A stretch of 43,627 nucleotides of DNA, from the NCBI GenBank assembly GCA_903933805.1, contig CAIZLM010000263.1, positions 1-43,627 on the forward strand, in the 5' to 3' direction. The position numbers were made by a program, and so were the translations under genes. The notes below the pieces were generated by a model, which saw only the letters and a list, made by a program, of their open reading frames with translations, was not told where the DNA came from and ran no database searches. This document shows, piece after piece, positions 16,101-23,979 of this stretch (its first letter is position 1; each line of letters begins with the position of its first letter). The DNA comes from an uncultured Bacteroidota bacterium. Lineage in GTDB: Bacteria; Bacteroidota; Bacteroidia; Chitinophagales; Saprospiraceae.

Positions 16101-16374
16101 CAGCCCAGCTGAAGGAAGTCTGATGAGCCGTACGTTCTCAAAACTGCGTGAAGTGACCATCACCTACCAAATGCCGGAAAAGTGGTTTGCAAAGGGCAAT
16201 ATTATCCGCTCTGCTTCTGTGTCACTGGTAGGCCGCAACCTGCTGTACTTCGCTGAATTTAAGGATATTGACCTCGATACCTACGTTGGTCACAACTACT
16301 CAGGAGCAGGTTACTCTGATCTACAGTCGCCGACCGCCAAGCGTTACGGTATTAATTTGAATGTAACTTTTTAA
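13129..16374 (+). CDS. SusC/RagA-type TonB-linked outer-membrane transporter
   Basis: A 1081-residue TonB-dependent transporter. A signal peptide (residues 1-28, ending TLLAQ) is followed by a CarboxypepD_reg-like beta-sandwich (RVSGIVLDAETNEALPGASV, about 29-112). The plug contains INSLVGKVAGLTV, LSLRGSTPIFVVDGVPI and VLKGPAAAALYGFRSQDGVIMITTKKG. The remainder is a 22-strand barrel ending in the C-terminal aromatic strand GINLNVTF. The SusD-like lipoprotein follows 96 bp downstream, forming the usual SusCD pedal-bin complex that imports oligomers across the outer membrane. No glycoside hydrolase or protease is beside it; the neighbours upstream are phosphonate-catabolic, which makes a phosphonate-bearing ligand possible. 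The ligand cannot be read from the sequence. Confidence 0.95.
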   Translation: MKVQQPTFKGAICALAVLFMSCATLLAQRVSGIVLDAETNEALPGASVMVKNTTRGTSSDGNGKFVMEAKVGEVLVVSYVGYDQQEISIGASITFEIRLIGGKLLDEAVVTGLGFKKDKARLGYATQEVKGADLLKAREPNPINSLVGKVAGLTVGASTELLGAPSLSLRGSTPIFVVDGVPINSDTWNISADDIETYTVLKGPAAAALYGFRSQDGVIMITTKKGVSGRTTVEFNTSQMMEKGFNALPTVQDEYGPGDHGRYSFVDGRGGGLNDGDYDVWGPRFEGQALPQYDSPIDAQTGERTATPWTARGTDNLERFLRPGFQSNNNIAVTTGTDKSQFRYSTSYNYTGGMVPNTQLNVANFNVSGGLDFSDKIRLEANINYNRQFTDNIPDVQYGPNSMIYNIIIWGAADWNVDDMQNYWQPGKEGTQQIYAEYQRYNNPWFLAKEWLRGHQKTDVFGQTAISYKFAPGFSAKLRTAVTTYDLTRSEKFPYSATVYGREEARGDYREDKRSLFENNTDLTINMDKNIGDNFSVNALVGGNIRSFQYNSSYVTTDYLNVPGLYTFSNSSNPIKAFDFDSKMLVNSGFYSADFGFKNIIFVNTTGRVDKLSTLPKGNNTFFYPSVSTSLVVSEMADLGPVSFLKLRAAYANVKAGLTAKTIGATPSAAYPIGYGSYYSSSYDGPTYENSSVYNSPLVYNNQPGSYFSNTISNANLQPLNRTNYEAGVEAKIMRNRIGVDLTWFRYVDGPQIFAVPLSEATGYTSQLVNAVKTQRQGWEATINGSPVRPEKPGDFSWDVLANWSTFKETFLELPTGLDRIYGFFEKGDRTDKYYDRAFVRTSDGQIINDGSGRPIINPTAQFLGNQNPDWVWGLYNKFSYKGLSLGIQFDGRVGGVITDYLRRQTFRGGRNIETTEGAMGAARLLDWENQKAGKYNNPQENGNWVGEGVVVSNGVAIQYDQFGKITNYDQLQFTQNGTKTFLQDYISRYYSPAEGSLMSRTFSKLREVTITYQMPEKWFAKGNIIRSASVSLVGRNLLYFAEFKDIDLDTYVGHNYSGAGYSDLQSPTAKRYGINLNVTF

Positions 16375-16470
16375 TTCACGGTTTATTTCAAGGAGTTTTC
16401 TGAATGCAACACCAATGGGTGTGTTATTCTTCCAAAGGAATTCTAAACCATTAAAAAACAGATTATTACA

Positions 16471-17976
16471 ATGAAAAATATAAAATTTCTTTTCATGCTG
16501 CTGGCCTTTGTTTTTGCTGCCAATGGCTGTCAAAAATTTGAAGACTTGGAGTCTGATCCCAATCGCTCTACGTCTGCATCACCTTCGCTTGTTTTGCGGG
16601 GTATCCTGAAAGATGTTTACGATTCTCCTTGGGACGACGAGAGCCGCTGGTGCCAGTATTGGTGTATCAATTACAACTACTACGGCACCAACGAATATTG
16701 GACTGGATCAGCCGATTTCCGCTATACAACGTTGAAAAATGTGTTGAAAATGGAGGAAGAAGCTGCGCGTATTAACCTTCCAACGGTCAATGCTTACAGC
16801 TCAGTGGGCAAATTTTTACGCGCCTATTTTTACTACCAAATGACGATGCGCGTGGGTGACGTTCCCATGTCTGAGGCATTGAAAGGTGCTGACAACGTGT
16901 TTCCAAAATACGATACTCAAAAAGAAGTTTTTGCGCAAATACTGACTTGGCTCGACGAGGCTAATTCCGATTTGGCTGCTCGTATCGCGGATGCCGACAA
17001 CACGCTCCAAGGTGATATTTACTACGGTGGTGATTTGCGCCTTTGGCAAAAAGCTGTGAATAGCTACAAATTGCGTGTTTTGATCCAGATGAGCAATAAA
17101 TCTGCTGATGCAACTTTGAATATTGGCGGTCAGTTTTCAAAAATCCTCAGCGATCCAGCCAAGTATCCAGTGTTTGAAGGCAATGGGGATGATTTGGCGC
17201 TGCAATACAATGCAGTTTCTGACAAGTATCCAACAAACCCGGATAATTTCGGTTTTGACGCTTTGCGCAACAACATGTCTGCCACGCACATCGGTTTGCT
17301 GACGTCTCTGAAGGATCCACGGGTGTTCGTGGTTGCTGAACCCGGTACGTATTACACCGATACCCTTGGTTTGTCACGCACTGATTTTAATGCGTATGTA
17401 GGTGCGCCATTTGATGAGGGTCTCGATGCCATGTCTTCAAAAGCACAAGGCGGTGTGTATGCCCTGATTGGCCGCAATCGCTACTACAGTGGCTATACTG
17501 CTGAACCAGGCGTGCAAATTGGCTATGCTGAAATGTGTTTCAATATCGCAGAGGGTATCAACCGCGGTTGGTACAACGCAGGAAATGCGTCTGACTGGTA
17601 CCAAAAAGGTATTACTGCTTCGATGAATTTCTTCGGAATCAGCGATGCTGCCGGTATTGCGGCTTATTTGGCCCAGCCACTGGTAGGGTACAAAGGCAAC
17701 AATGCCGATGGCTTAGCGCAAATTTTGGAGCAGCGTTATCTTGCGCTTTTCCAACAAGCAGGCTTGGAGTCTTACTTCCACTGGCGTCGTACAGGTGCTC
17801 CAACGTTCGCGTTTGGTGGGCCAGGCACAGGAAACTCCGGCTTGATTCCACGGCGTTTTCAGTACCCAACGAGCGAGCGTGACAACAATTCAGCCAATTA
17901 TGAAGCCGCGCTTCAGCGGCAGTTTGGCAATGCCAACGACAATGTGAACGATGAACTTTGGATCACAAAAAACTAA
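16471..17976 (+). CDS. SusD/RagB-family lipoprotein (SusD-like_2 type)
   Basis: A 501-residue surface lipoprotein with lipobox AANGC (Cys20). The helical TPR-like body carries WCQYWCINYNYYGTNEYW and YKLRVLIQMSNKSAD. Near the C-terminus is ILEQRYLALFQQAGLESYFHWRRTGAPTF, typical of the SusD-like_2 subgroup; together these support a ligand-binding lid for the SusC transporter upstream. A short hairpin (ACACC-AATG-GGTGT, about 16410-16424) sits in the susC-susD gap and could modulate stoichiometry. The stop codon TAA abuts MITE copy D directly. The ligand is unknown. Confidence 0.93.
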   Translation: MKNIKFLFMLLAFVFAANGCQKFEDLESDPNRSTSASPSLVLRGILKDVYDSPWDDESRWCQYWCINYNYYGTNEYWTGSADFRYTTLKNVLKMEEEAARINLPTVNAYSSVGKFLRAYFYYQMTMRVGDVPMSEALKGADNVFPKYDTQKEVFAQILTWLDEANSDLAARIADADNTLQGDIYYGGDLRLWQKAVNSYKLRVLIQMSNKSADATLNIGGQFSKILSDPAKYPVFEGNGDDLALQYNAVSDKYPTNPDNFGFDALRNNMSATHIGLLTSLKDPRVFVVAEPGTYYTDTLGLSRTDFNAYVGAPFDEGLDAMSSKAQGGVYALIGRNRYYSGYTAEPGVQIGYAEMCFNIAEGINRGWYNAGNASDWYQKGITASMNFFGISDAAGIAAYLAQPLVGYKGNNADGLAQILEQRYLALFQQAGLESYFHWRRTGAPTFAFGGPGTGNSGLIPRRFQYPTSERDNNSANYEAALQRQFGNANDNVNDELWITKN

Positions 17977-18053
17977 GTAACTGGTTAGCGTGGTCGCGCC
18001 TGAAAAAAAATAGAATTTTTTTGGGCCAGACAACTCGCCAACTATCCAATTAC
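17977..18053 (+). mobile_element. Palindromic MITE, copy D (short form)
   Basis: It starts GTAACTGGTTAGCGTGGTCG at the base after the susD stop codon and ends CCAATTAC. The arms are more diverged than in copy C. No target duplication is visible (AAAACTAA against TAAAAGTT). As a transcribed hairpin it could protect or end the susCD mRNA. Confidence 0.82.
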
Positions 18054-18059
18054 TAAAAG

Positions 18060-18115
18060 TTAAACCTGGTATTAAACGGGCTTGGTACAGTTGCCAAGCC
18101 CGTTTCAGGTTAAAT
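18060..18115 (+). terminator. Nested hairpin after susD
   Basis: An outer stem TTAAACCTG/CAGGTTAAA encloses AAACGGGCTTGG/CCAAGCCCGTTT. The stem is long and nearly perfect, but no T-run follows, so termination is likely rather than certain. Confidence 0.6.
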
Positions 18116-18176
18116 TCCACACAACCAGTTACTAATTTCGAATATATCGCTATTCTTGCAGGAAATAGTTTATAAA

Positions 18177-20213
18177 ATGTCGAAAACTACCTTTTTTATG
18201 CTCTTAGCCTGTATTGCTATTAATCAGGCAGTGCATGCCCAAGACAGCAATATTGAAAAAGACACAACCGAGGCCCATGTGCTGGGTGAATTGGTTGTCA
18301 CCACCAACAGAACCAGAACAGATCGGTTTGCTGCGCCCGCAGCAATTGATGTCGTGGATATTCAATATTGGAGCAGGTTTCAGCCGCGTACCACTCCCGA
18401 AATTCTGCTTCAATTACCCGGTGTGTTTGTACAAAAAACCAACCACGGTGGAGGTTCTCCTTTTATCAGAGGCCTGACGGGCAATCAAACGTTGCTGCTG
18501 CTCGATGGTATCCGCCTCAACAACGCCACCTACCGTTATGGTCCCAACCAATACCTCAATACGGTGGACGCGTTTTCACTCGAAAGTATCGAAGTACTCC
18601 GCGGCGGCGGTTCTGTCCAATACGGCTCTGATGCCCTCGGCGGCACGGTTCAACTGTTCACAAAAAATGTTGATTTTAGCGAGAAAAACACCTGGAAAGG
18701 CGATTTATTGGGCAGGCTATGGTCGCAAGGAATGGAGCAGAGCGCCCACGGATCAATCGGGTTTTCAGGAAAAAATGCCGCTGTACAGGGCGGCGTTTCT
18801 GTTCGACATTTTGGCGATTTGGTCGGAGGGGATACGACTGGTGTGCAATCGCCAACGGGCTACGATGAATATGCAGTGGACATAAAATCTAAGATCAGGC
18901 TTGGAAAAAACAATACTCTTACGCTGGCGCACAATGAAGTGACACAACGCCATGTGCCCGTATTCCACAAGGTCTTGTTGGAAAATTATAAAACCAATGA
19001 ATTTGAACCCCAAAAACGGCTGCTTTCGTATGTCCGCATGGATGGTAAAACAAGCTCTAGCGGTATCGACAACTGGTATGTTATCGCTTCCCGCCAGCAA
19101 ACGGAAGAAGGTAGAATCAGTCAGAAAAATGACGCTACGACCCGCAGGGAGGAACGAGATGACGTGGTGACGTATGGTGTCACCAGCAATATTATGAGTG
19201 TTATCACCAAAAGAATAACTTCGAATTCCGGACTCGAATTGTACCAAGACCGTGTTGGCAGTACCCGTCAGGATTTTAATACCAGTGATGGGACCGTTGT
19301 TCAAAAGCGCGGCTTATATCCAGATGGTGCGCGGATGTTGAGCATGGCGGTTTTTTCTCTGCAAGAATTTTCATTGGATCGATGGAAAATAACCACAGGC
19401 GCACGGTTTAATGCGTATCAAATTGATGTAAATGATGCTGTATTGGGCGCTGTACGCCTCACTCCTGTTGCTTGGGTGTGGAACGCAGGAGTACAACGAA
19501 TGCTGAATAAACATACAAATGTATTTTTTTCGTACAACTCGGGTTTCAGGGCGCCCAATATTGATGATCTTGGCACCCTCGGTATTGTCGATTTTCGATA
19601 CGAAGTCCCCAATTATGATTTAAAGCCAGAACGGTCACACAATTTTCAGGTGGGGTTAAAGGCTAAAAATCATTGGCTCCGTACGGAAACGTACGTGTAC
19701 CACAATGTGTTGAAGCAATTGATTACAAGGGTAAAAACGACCGATACTATTCAGGGATATCCGGTATATGAAAAAGATAATATTGAGCATGCATATATAC
19801 AAGGTATAGAAAATCAATTTGCTATTAGTCTTCCCCGCCATTTCTTTATCGAGGGCCATCTGGCTTATTGTTTTGGGCAAAATGTAACCAAACAGGAACC
19901 CGTTCGTCGAATTCCGCCATTGAATGCTCGGGTTGCGCTCCGGTTCCAGCCCTGTCAACGGTGGTTTTCAGCTGTTGAATGGCTGACAGCTGGCGCCCAA
20001 AAGCGACTATCACAAGGTGATTTAGCTGACAACAGAATCCCGTATGGTGGTACACCAGGGTGGTCTGTTTTTAATATTTATGGCGGCTATTCACGGGGTA
20101 ACCTTCGGGTTAATCTGAATGTTGTCAATGTGCTGAATAAAGATTATCGATTGCATGGATCGGGGGTAAATGGCGCGGGAAGGAGCGTGGTGCTTTCGAT
20201 TGGGTATAGGTGA
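18177..20213 (+). CDS. TonB-dependent outer-membrane receptor
   Basis: A receptor of about 678 residues. The ATG at 18177 (MSKTTFFMLL) gives a signal peptide ending AVHAQ; an in-frame ATG 21 bp upstream is less likely. After a short tail comes the plug domain: LGELVVTTNRTRTDRF, ILLQLPGVFVQKTNHGGGSP, FIRGLTGNQTLLLLDG and VLRGGGSVQYGSDALGG. The rest is a 22-strand barrel closing with GRSVVLSIGYR. It lacks the SusC-type N-terminal domain, so it resembles the BtuB/heme/siderophore class of receptors. The SPFIRG and YGPNQY stretches recall hemoglobin/transferrin-type receptors; no substrate is assigned. It might serve the BtuG-like lipoprotein, but that gene lies 12 kb away and this receptor has no riboswitch. 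The stop codon touches the left GC-rich repeat array. Confidence 0.88.
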   Translation: MSKTTFFMLLACIAINQAVHAQDSNIEKDTTEAHVLGELVVTTNRTRTDRFAAPAAIDVVDIQYWSRFQPRTTPEILLQLPGVFVQKTNHGGGSPFIRGLTGNQTLLLLDGIRLNNATYRYGPNQYLNTVDAFSLESIEVLRGGGSVQYGSDALGGTVQLFTKNVDFSEKNTWKGDLLGRLWSQGMEQSAHGSIGFSGKNAAVQGGVSVRHFGDLVGGDTTGVQSPTGYDEYAVDIKSKIRLGKNNTLTLAHNEVTQRHVPVFHKVLLENYKTNEFEPQKRLLSYVRMDGKTSSSGIDNWYVIASRQQTEEGRISQKNDATTRREERDDVVTYGVTSNIMSVITKRITSNSGLELYQDRVGSTRQDFNTSDGTVVQKRGLYPDGARMLSMAVFSLQEFSLDRWKITTGARFNAYQIDVNDAVLGAVRLTPVAWVWNAGVQRMLNKHTNVFFSYNSGFRAPNIDDLGTLGIVDFRYEVPNYDLKPERSHNFQVGLKAKNHWLRTETYVYHNVLKQLITRVKTTDTIQGYPVYEKDNIEHAYIQGIENQFAISLPRHFFIEGHLAYCFGQNVTKQEPVRRIPPLNARVALRFQPCQRWFSAVEWLTAGAQKRLSQGDLADNRIPYGGTPGWSVFNIYGGYSRGNLRVNLNVVNVLNKDYRLHGSGVNGAGRSVVLSIGYR

Positions 20214-20430
20214 TTTCTCGCAAAGGCGCGAAGGGAGGAGGCGCGAAGGGAGGAGGCGCGAAGGGTGGTTTCTCGCAAAGGCGCGAAGGCGCGAAGGGTA
20301 ATTTCTCGCAAAGGCGCGAAGGCGCGAAGGGAGGAGGCGCGAAGGGAGGAGGCGCGAAGGGTAATTTCTCGCAAAGGCGCGAAGGCGCGAAGGGTGGAGG
20401 CGCGAAGGGTGGGGGTTCGAAGGGTGGGGG
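20214..20430 (+). repeat. GC-rich tandem array, left (AAGGCGCGAAGG units)
   Basis: Irregular tandem units of TTTCTCGCAAAGGCGCGAAG and GGAGGCGCGAAGG start at the base after the TonB receptor stop codon. The same unit type occurs inverted at 20926-21128, so the two arrays bracket the GxxExxY gene. Confidence 0.9.
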
Positions 20431-20452
20431 AATTGGTCTTATAAATGGATAT

Positions 20453-20830
20453 TTACAACCCGTTTACGATTCTTTTAAGACCATTTTTGATAAGCCCTTC
20501 ATTATAATTAATCAGAAGTCCGAGTTTGATATTGGTTAACTTAAGATAAGTGAGTACTTGTTTTTGGTGTACATGCGCGATGGTGGCAATTGATTTTACC
20601 TCGATGATTACCTTATTTTCTATGATAAAATCAGCGCGAAAACCCATGTCTAACTTTAGGCCATCCCAATAGACAGGAATAGGTTTCTGACGTTCAATCA
20701 GAAAACCAGTTTTGCGCAATTCATAGTCCATAATTTCCTCATAAACAGACTCAAAAAGTCCTGGTCCCAGTTTTTTGTGGATGTTAAAACAACAATCTAC
20801 AACCTGTTGGGCGATTTCATTTTCATTCAT
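20453..20830 (-). CDS. GxxExxY protein, PD-(D/E)XK nuclease-like
   Basis: A 125-residue protein of the GxxExxY family (TIGR04256/PDDEXK_3). The naming motif is GPGLFESVY (G24..E27..Y30). The candidate nuclease core is FRADFII...VIIEVKSI, giving D67 and E77-x-K79, a PD-(D/E)XK signature. The ATG at 20830 (MNENEIAQQ) is chosen because family members begin just before the first helix; a longer frame to 20920 runs through AT-rich sequence. The function of the family is not established. The gene is on the opposite strand to its neighbours and is flanked on both sides by inverted copies of a GC-rich array, as if gene and arrays form one mobile cassette. Confidence 0.9.
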   Translation of the reverse strand: MNENEIAQQVVDCCFNIHKKLGPGLFESVYEEIMDYELRKTGFLIERQKPIPVYWDGLKLDMGFRADFIIENKVIIEVKSIATIAHVHQKQVLTYLKLTNIKLGLLINYNEGLIKNGLKRIVNGL

Positions 20831-23800
20831 GCTCGATATTTTTACATAAAAGGTATCACATTTTTCCACATTTTCAAAATTTTTTTTGTGAAAAAGCCCT
20901 TCCCTTCCCTTTTTTCTCACACACTACCCCCCTCCCTCCGCGCCTCCTCCCTCCGCGCCCCCTCCCTTCGCGTCTCTGCGCCTTCGCGAGAAACTACCCT
21001 TAGCGCCTCCTCCCTTCGCGCCCCCTCCCTTCGCGTCTCTGCGCCTTCGCGAGAAACTACCCTTAGCGCCTCCTTCCTTCGCGCCTCTGCGCCTTCGCGA
21101 GAACCCCAGCGCCTCTGCGCCTTCGCGATTTGCCTACTGTTCAACCTTTGCGTGCTTTCCGCCCAACGCACGATGCAAGTACCTGGCAGCAACGAAACGG
21201 CGCGCGTGAACCCAGCCGGCATCTCCATTTTGCCCTCTGGTCGCTACATTACCCCTGCGGGTCAAGCAGTTCCCGTTACCAACGGCGCGTTTGGTCTCGC
21301 CTGTTCACCCGATGAAAAAACTGCGCTGATATTACACCACAACGGTGCCATCAGCGTAGTAGATTTATCTGGCCCCACTCCCTCCGTAATGCGTTTGCCT
21401 GCTTACGGTCAGAAAATTGACCGATCAGCTTTCCTGGGAATCGCCTTTGCGCCGGATGGCAAAAAAGCCTATCTCAGTGGTGGCGACGCTGGTGACATTA
21501 CCATTTTTGACGTGCAAAAACGCGCAATCATCGGCCATTTTACCCTAGACACCCTCTTCAATGGCGTGAAATACAAAGACTCCTTTACTTCCGACCTGAT
21601 TTTCAACGCTTCAAAAAATGAACTACTCGTGTTGGACAGGGGCAACAACCGCCTGGTGAGAATCAATGTATCCACGGGATTGCCAACGGCTTCCATCCCG
21701 GTAGGCAGAATTCCTTTTGGCATCGCACTTTCGCCCGATGGTACCCATGCCTTAGTTGCCAACGTCGGACTATACCAGTATCCCCTCGTCCCGGGCGTGA
21801 CCTACACCAACAAAGACACCATGATGCTCCAATTCCCGCCCTACGGATTGCCTTCAAAAGAGGCTGAAGAAGGCGTAACCTTGCCCGATGGGCGGTTTAT
21901 TGCGGGACTTGGCAACGCCTTGGCCGAAGAAGCCATGAGTGTCTGGGTCGTAAATTTGGAACAAAATAAAGTGGTCAGCAAACTTAAAACAGGACTCCAA
22001 ATTGGCGAAAAAATTGAAGAAGTAGAAATTGTCGGCGGCGCCAGTCCCAATTCCATCGCCGTTGGCAGCCGTTTTGCTTACGTCTCCAACGCAACCAACG
22101 ACCGCATCACCGTCATTGACTGGAAAAAAGGAAAAATAAAATACGAGATCCCGCTCAAAATAGATCCGCAGATAGATGCATTTCGCGGAATGATTCCTTT
22201 TGGACTCAGCCTCTCCAAAGATGAAAAAACACTCTATGTCGCGCTGTTGGGCCTCAATGCCGTTGCCGTTGTGGATGTCAAAAAAAGAGAGACAAAGGGC
22301 TTTATTCCGACAGGGTGGGGTACCACGCGCGTTGCTACCACCAACCACCAACAATTGCTCATTCTATCTGCCAGAGGATGGGGTGCCGGCCAAAATGGTG
22401 GCAAAGACTTCGTTAGCCCGCCCATGGGTACCTATGTTGGCGATATTCAAGTGGGCTGCTTTCAACAATTGCCAATCCCCGACGATGCCGCACTCGCCAT
22501 GATGACAGATCGGGTGAAACAAAACACATTCCTCACAACGGTCTTGAAAGACGACGGCGCCAATCCCTGCCCAACAATGGCGGGGCTGCGCAAAAGTCCC
22601 ATTCGACACATCGTGTATATCACCAAAGAGAACCGCACCTACGACGAATTATTTGGACAAATAAAGGCGGGGAATGGAGATCCAAGCCTGGCCCGCTTTG
22701 GGGAAAATGTTGACATCATTACACGCCGTGGGTCGAACAAAGATGTTTCCGATCAACCCGATGATGCTATGCTTGATCAGTCGCCAAAAGATACCCTTCA
22801 CGGCGTTACAGTGGCCCCCAACCACCTCAAAATTGCCCGAGAATGGTCGATCAGTGACAATTTTTATTGCGATTCAGATGCTTCCATTCACGGACACCAC
22901 TGGATGATGGGGACGTTACCAAATGAGTATGTAGAAGCCAATTCAGTCGCGAATGGACGTTTTGACCCAGGATCTCCGGCTCCCGGACGTGTGTTTCCAC
23001 GCTCCACGGGTGGCATAGACCCAGAAGACTACAACGAAATTGGTGGATTGTGGGAAAATCTTGCCAGAAATGGTGTTGATTTCTACAACTTTGGCGAATG
23101 CAACGAGTTCAACGGAAACTATGAGGAAAAATTTGATACCGTCTTTGGCGCGGCACACCCGGTAGCCTGGGCAATGCCAACGGTACTCCGCGACCGATCT
23201 TGTCACGATTACGCTGGTTTTAATTCCAATATTCCGGATCAATTCCGCGTAGAACAGTTCGAGCGCAACTTCCGAAAAATGTGGCTCAATGGCAAAGATA
23301 CCATGCCCGCGCTCGTGGCTATTCAACTGCCAAACGACCATACTTCCAGCCCAAGACCAGAAGATGGCTATCCATATATCCATTCCTTTGTAGCCGATAA
23401 TGATCTTGCACTCGGAAGAATGTTGGAATTCCTCAGCCAAACCCCCTATTGGAAATCAATGCTGGTCGTCGTCACTGAAGATGATCCGCAGGGTGGTGTT
23501 GACCATGTGGATGCCCACAGATCCGTGCTCATGCTGGCGGGGCCCTACGTGAAACGCAATGGATACGTTTCGCATCGACATGGTAATTTCGGAGCAATTT
23601 TGAAGTTGATTTACAACGTACTGGATGTACCTTATGTCAATCAATATGACGCTACTGCTACCTTGCTGGATGATTTCTTTACGCCAAATCCTGATTTTTC
23701 AGCCTACAATGCCGTGCCGAACGACGAAAGGGTGTTCCAACCCAAAAAAGCCATGCGGCTTTACGGACGGGATTTTAACTGGAGGTCTATAAAAATGGGT

Positions 23801-23869
23801 GTAAAAATGGATGATGCCAAAGAGCAGCGGGACGAGCACTACAAACAACAGGGTAAGTCTTCCAATTGA
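20777..23869 (+). CDS. YncE beta-propeller/phosphoesterase fusion, start disrupted by repeat array
   Basis: A secreted two-domain protein with about 910 residues of recognisable sequence. A signal-peptide core (AICLLFNLCVLSAQ) precedes a YVTN/YncE-like propeller (IAFAPDGKKAYLSGGDAG, IALSPDGTHALVANVG, FGLSLSKDEKTLYVALLG). From about 22590 comes a PF04185-type phosphoesterase: VYITKENRTYDELFG, DASIHGHHWMMG, QLPNDHTSS, TEDDPQGGVDHVDAHRS. It probably releases phosphate or an alcohol from phosphate esters in the periplasm or outside. The coordinates give the longest frame. No ATG lies between 20777 and 21171, and the span 20926-21128 is repeat array that supplies part of the signal peptide. An in-frame GTG at 20888 is another option. 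The true start is unknown. A paralogue is at 30621-33053. Confidence 0.8.
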   Translation: MDVKTTIYNLLGDFIFIHARYFYIKGITFFHIFKIFFVKKPFPSLFSHTLPPSLRASSLRAPSLRVSAPSRETTLSASSLRAPSLRVSAPSRETTLSASFLRASAPSREPQRLCAFAICLLFNLCVLSAQRTMQVPGSNETARVNPAGISILPSGRYITPAGQAVPVTNGAFGLACSPDEKTALILHHNGAISVVDLSGPTPSVMRLPAYGQKIDRSAFLGIAFAPDGKKAYLSGGDAGDITIFDVQKRAIIGHFTLDTLFNGVKYKDSFTSDLIFNASKNELLVLDRGNNRLVRINVSTGLPTASIPVGRIPFGIALSPDGTHALVANVGLYQYPLVPGVTYTNKDTMMLQFPPYGLPSKEAEEGVTLPDGRFIAGLGNALAEEAMSVWVVNLEQNKVVSKLKTGLQIGEKIEEVEIVGGASPNSIAVGSRFAYVSNATNDRITVIDWKKGKIKYEIPLKIDPQIDAFRGMIPFGLSLSKDEKTLYVALLGLNAVAVVDVKKRETKGFIPTGWGTTRVATTNHQQLLILSARGWGAGQNGGKDFVSPPMGTYVGDIQVGCFQQLPIPDDAALAMMTDRVKQNTFLTTVLKDDGANPCPTMAGLRKSPIRHIVYITKENRTYDELFGQIKAGNGDPSLARFGENVDIITRRGSNKDVSDQPDDAMLDQSPKDTLHGVTVAPNHLKIAREWSISDNFYCDSDASIHGHHWMMGTLPNEYVEANSVANGRFDPGSPAPGRVFPRSTGGIDPEDYNEIGGLWENLARNGVDFYNFGECNEFNGNYEEKFDTVFGAAHPVAWAMPTVLRDRSCHDYAGFNSNIPDQFRVEQFERNFRKMWLNGKDTMPALVAIQLPNDHTSSPRPEDGYPYIHSFVADNDLALGRMLEFLSQTPYWKSMLVVVTEDDPQGGVDHVDAHRSVLMLAGPYVKRNGYVSHRHGNFGAILKLIYNVLDVPYVNQYDATATLLDDFFTPNPDFSAYNAVPNDERVFQPKKAMRLYGRDFNWRSIKMGVKMDDAKEQRDEHYKQQGKSSN
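20926..21128 (-). repeat. GC-rich tandem array, right, inverted relative to the left array
   Basis: It includes a 63-bp unit present twice in nearly identical form (from about 20941 and from about 21004), plus shorter CTCTGCGCCTTCGCGAGAA units. Because 63 is divisible by three, the array stays open in the phosphoesterase frame as a 21-residue repeat (SLRVSAPSRETT core). Confidence 0.9.
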
Positions 23870-23906
23870 CGATAACGGGAATTGATTCCCAATATTTCCA
23901 AACACG

Positions 23907-23948
23907 GAGGAGGCTGAATGAACATCATTCAGCCTCCTCTTTTTTTTG
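23907..23948 (+). terminator. Rho-independent terminator
   Basis: A 15-bp perfect stem GAGGAGGCTGAATGA/TCATTCAGCCTCCTC with a 3-nt loop and a T-run. It lies between the convergent phosphoesterase and OmpA genes. Confidence 0.9.
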
Positions 23949-23979
23949 TGTTAAGAAGGTACATTAAGAACCAGATGGA

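Noticed and set aside
18177-20213. The TonB receptor as BtuB partner of the BtuG-like protein
   Set aside because: It is 12 kb away, on the other strand, has no cobalamin riboswitch, and its plug motifs look more like heme/transferrin-class receptors.
20214-21128. CRISPR array
   Set aside because: The units are irregular, overlapping and tandem, with no unique spacers of constant length and no cas genes.
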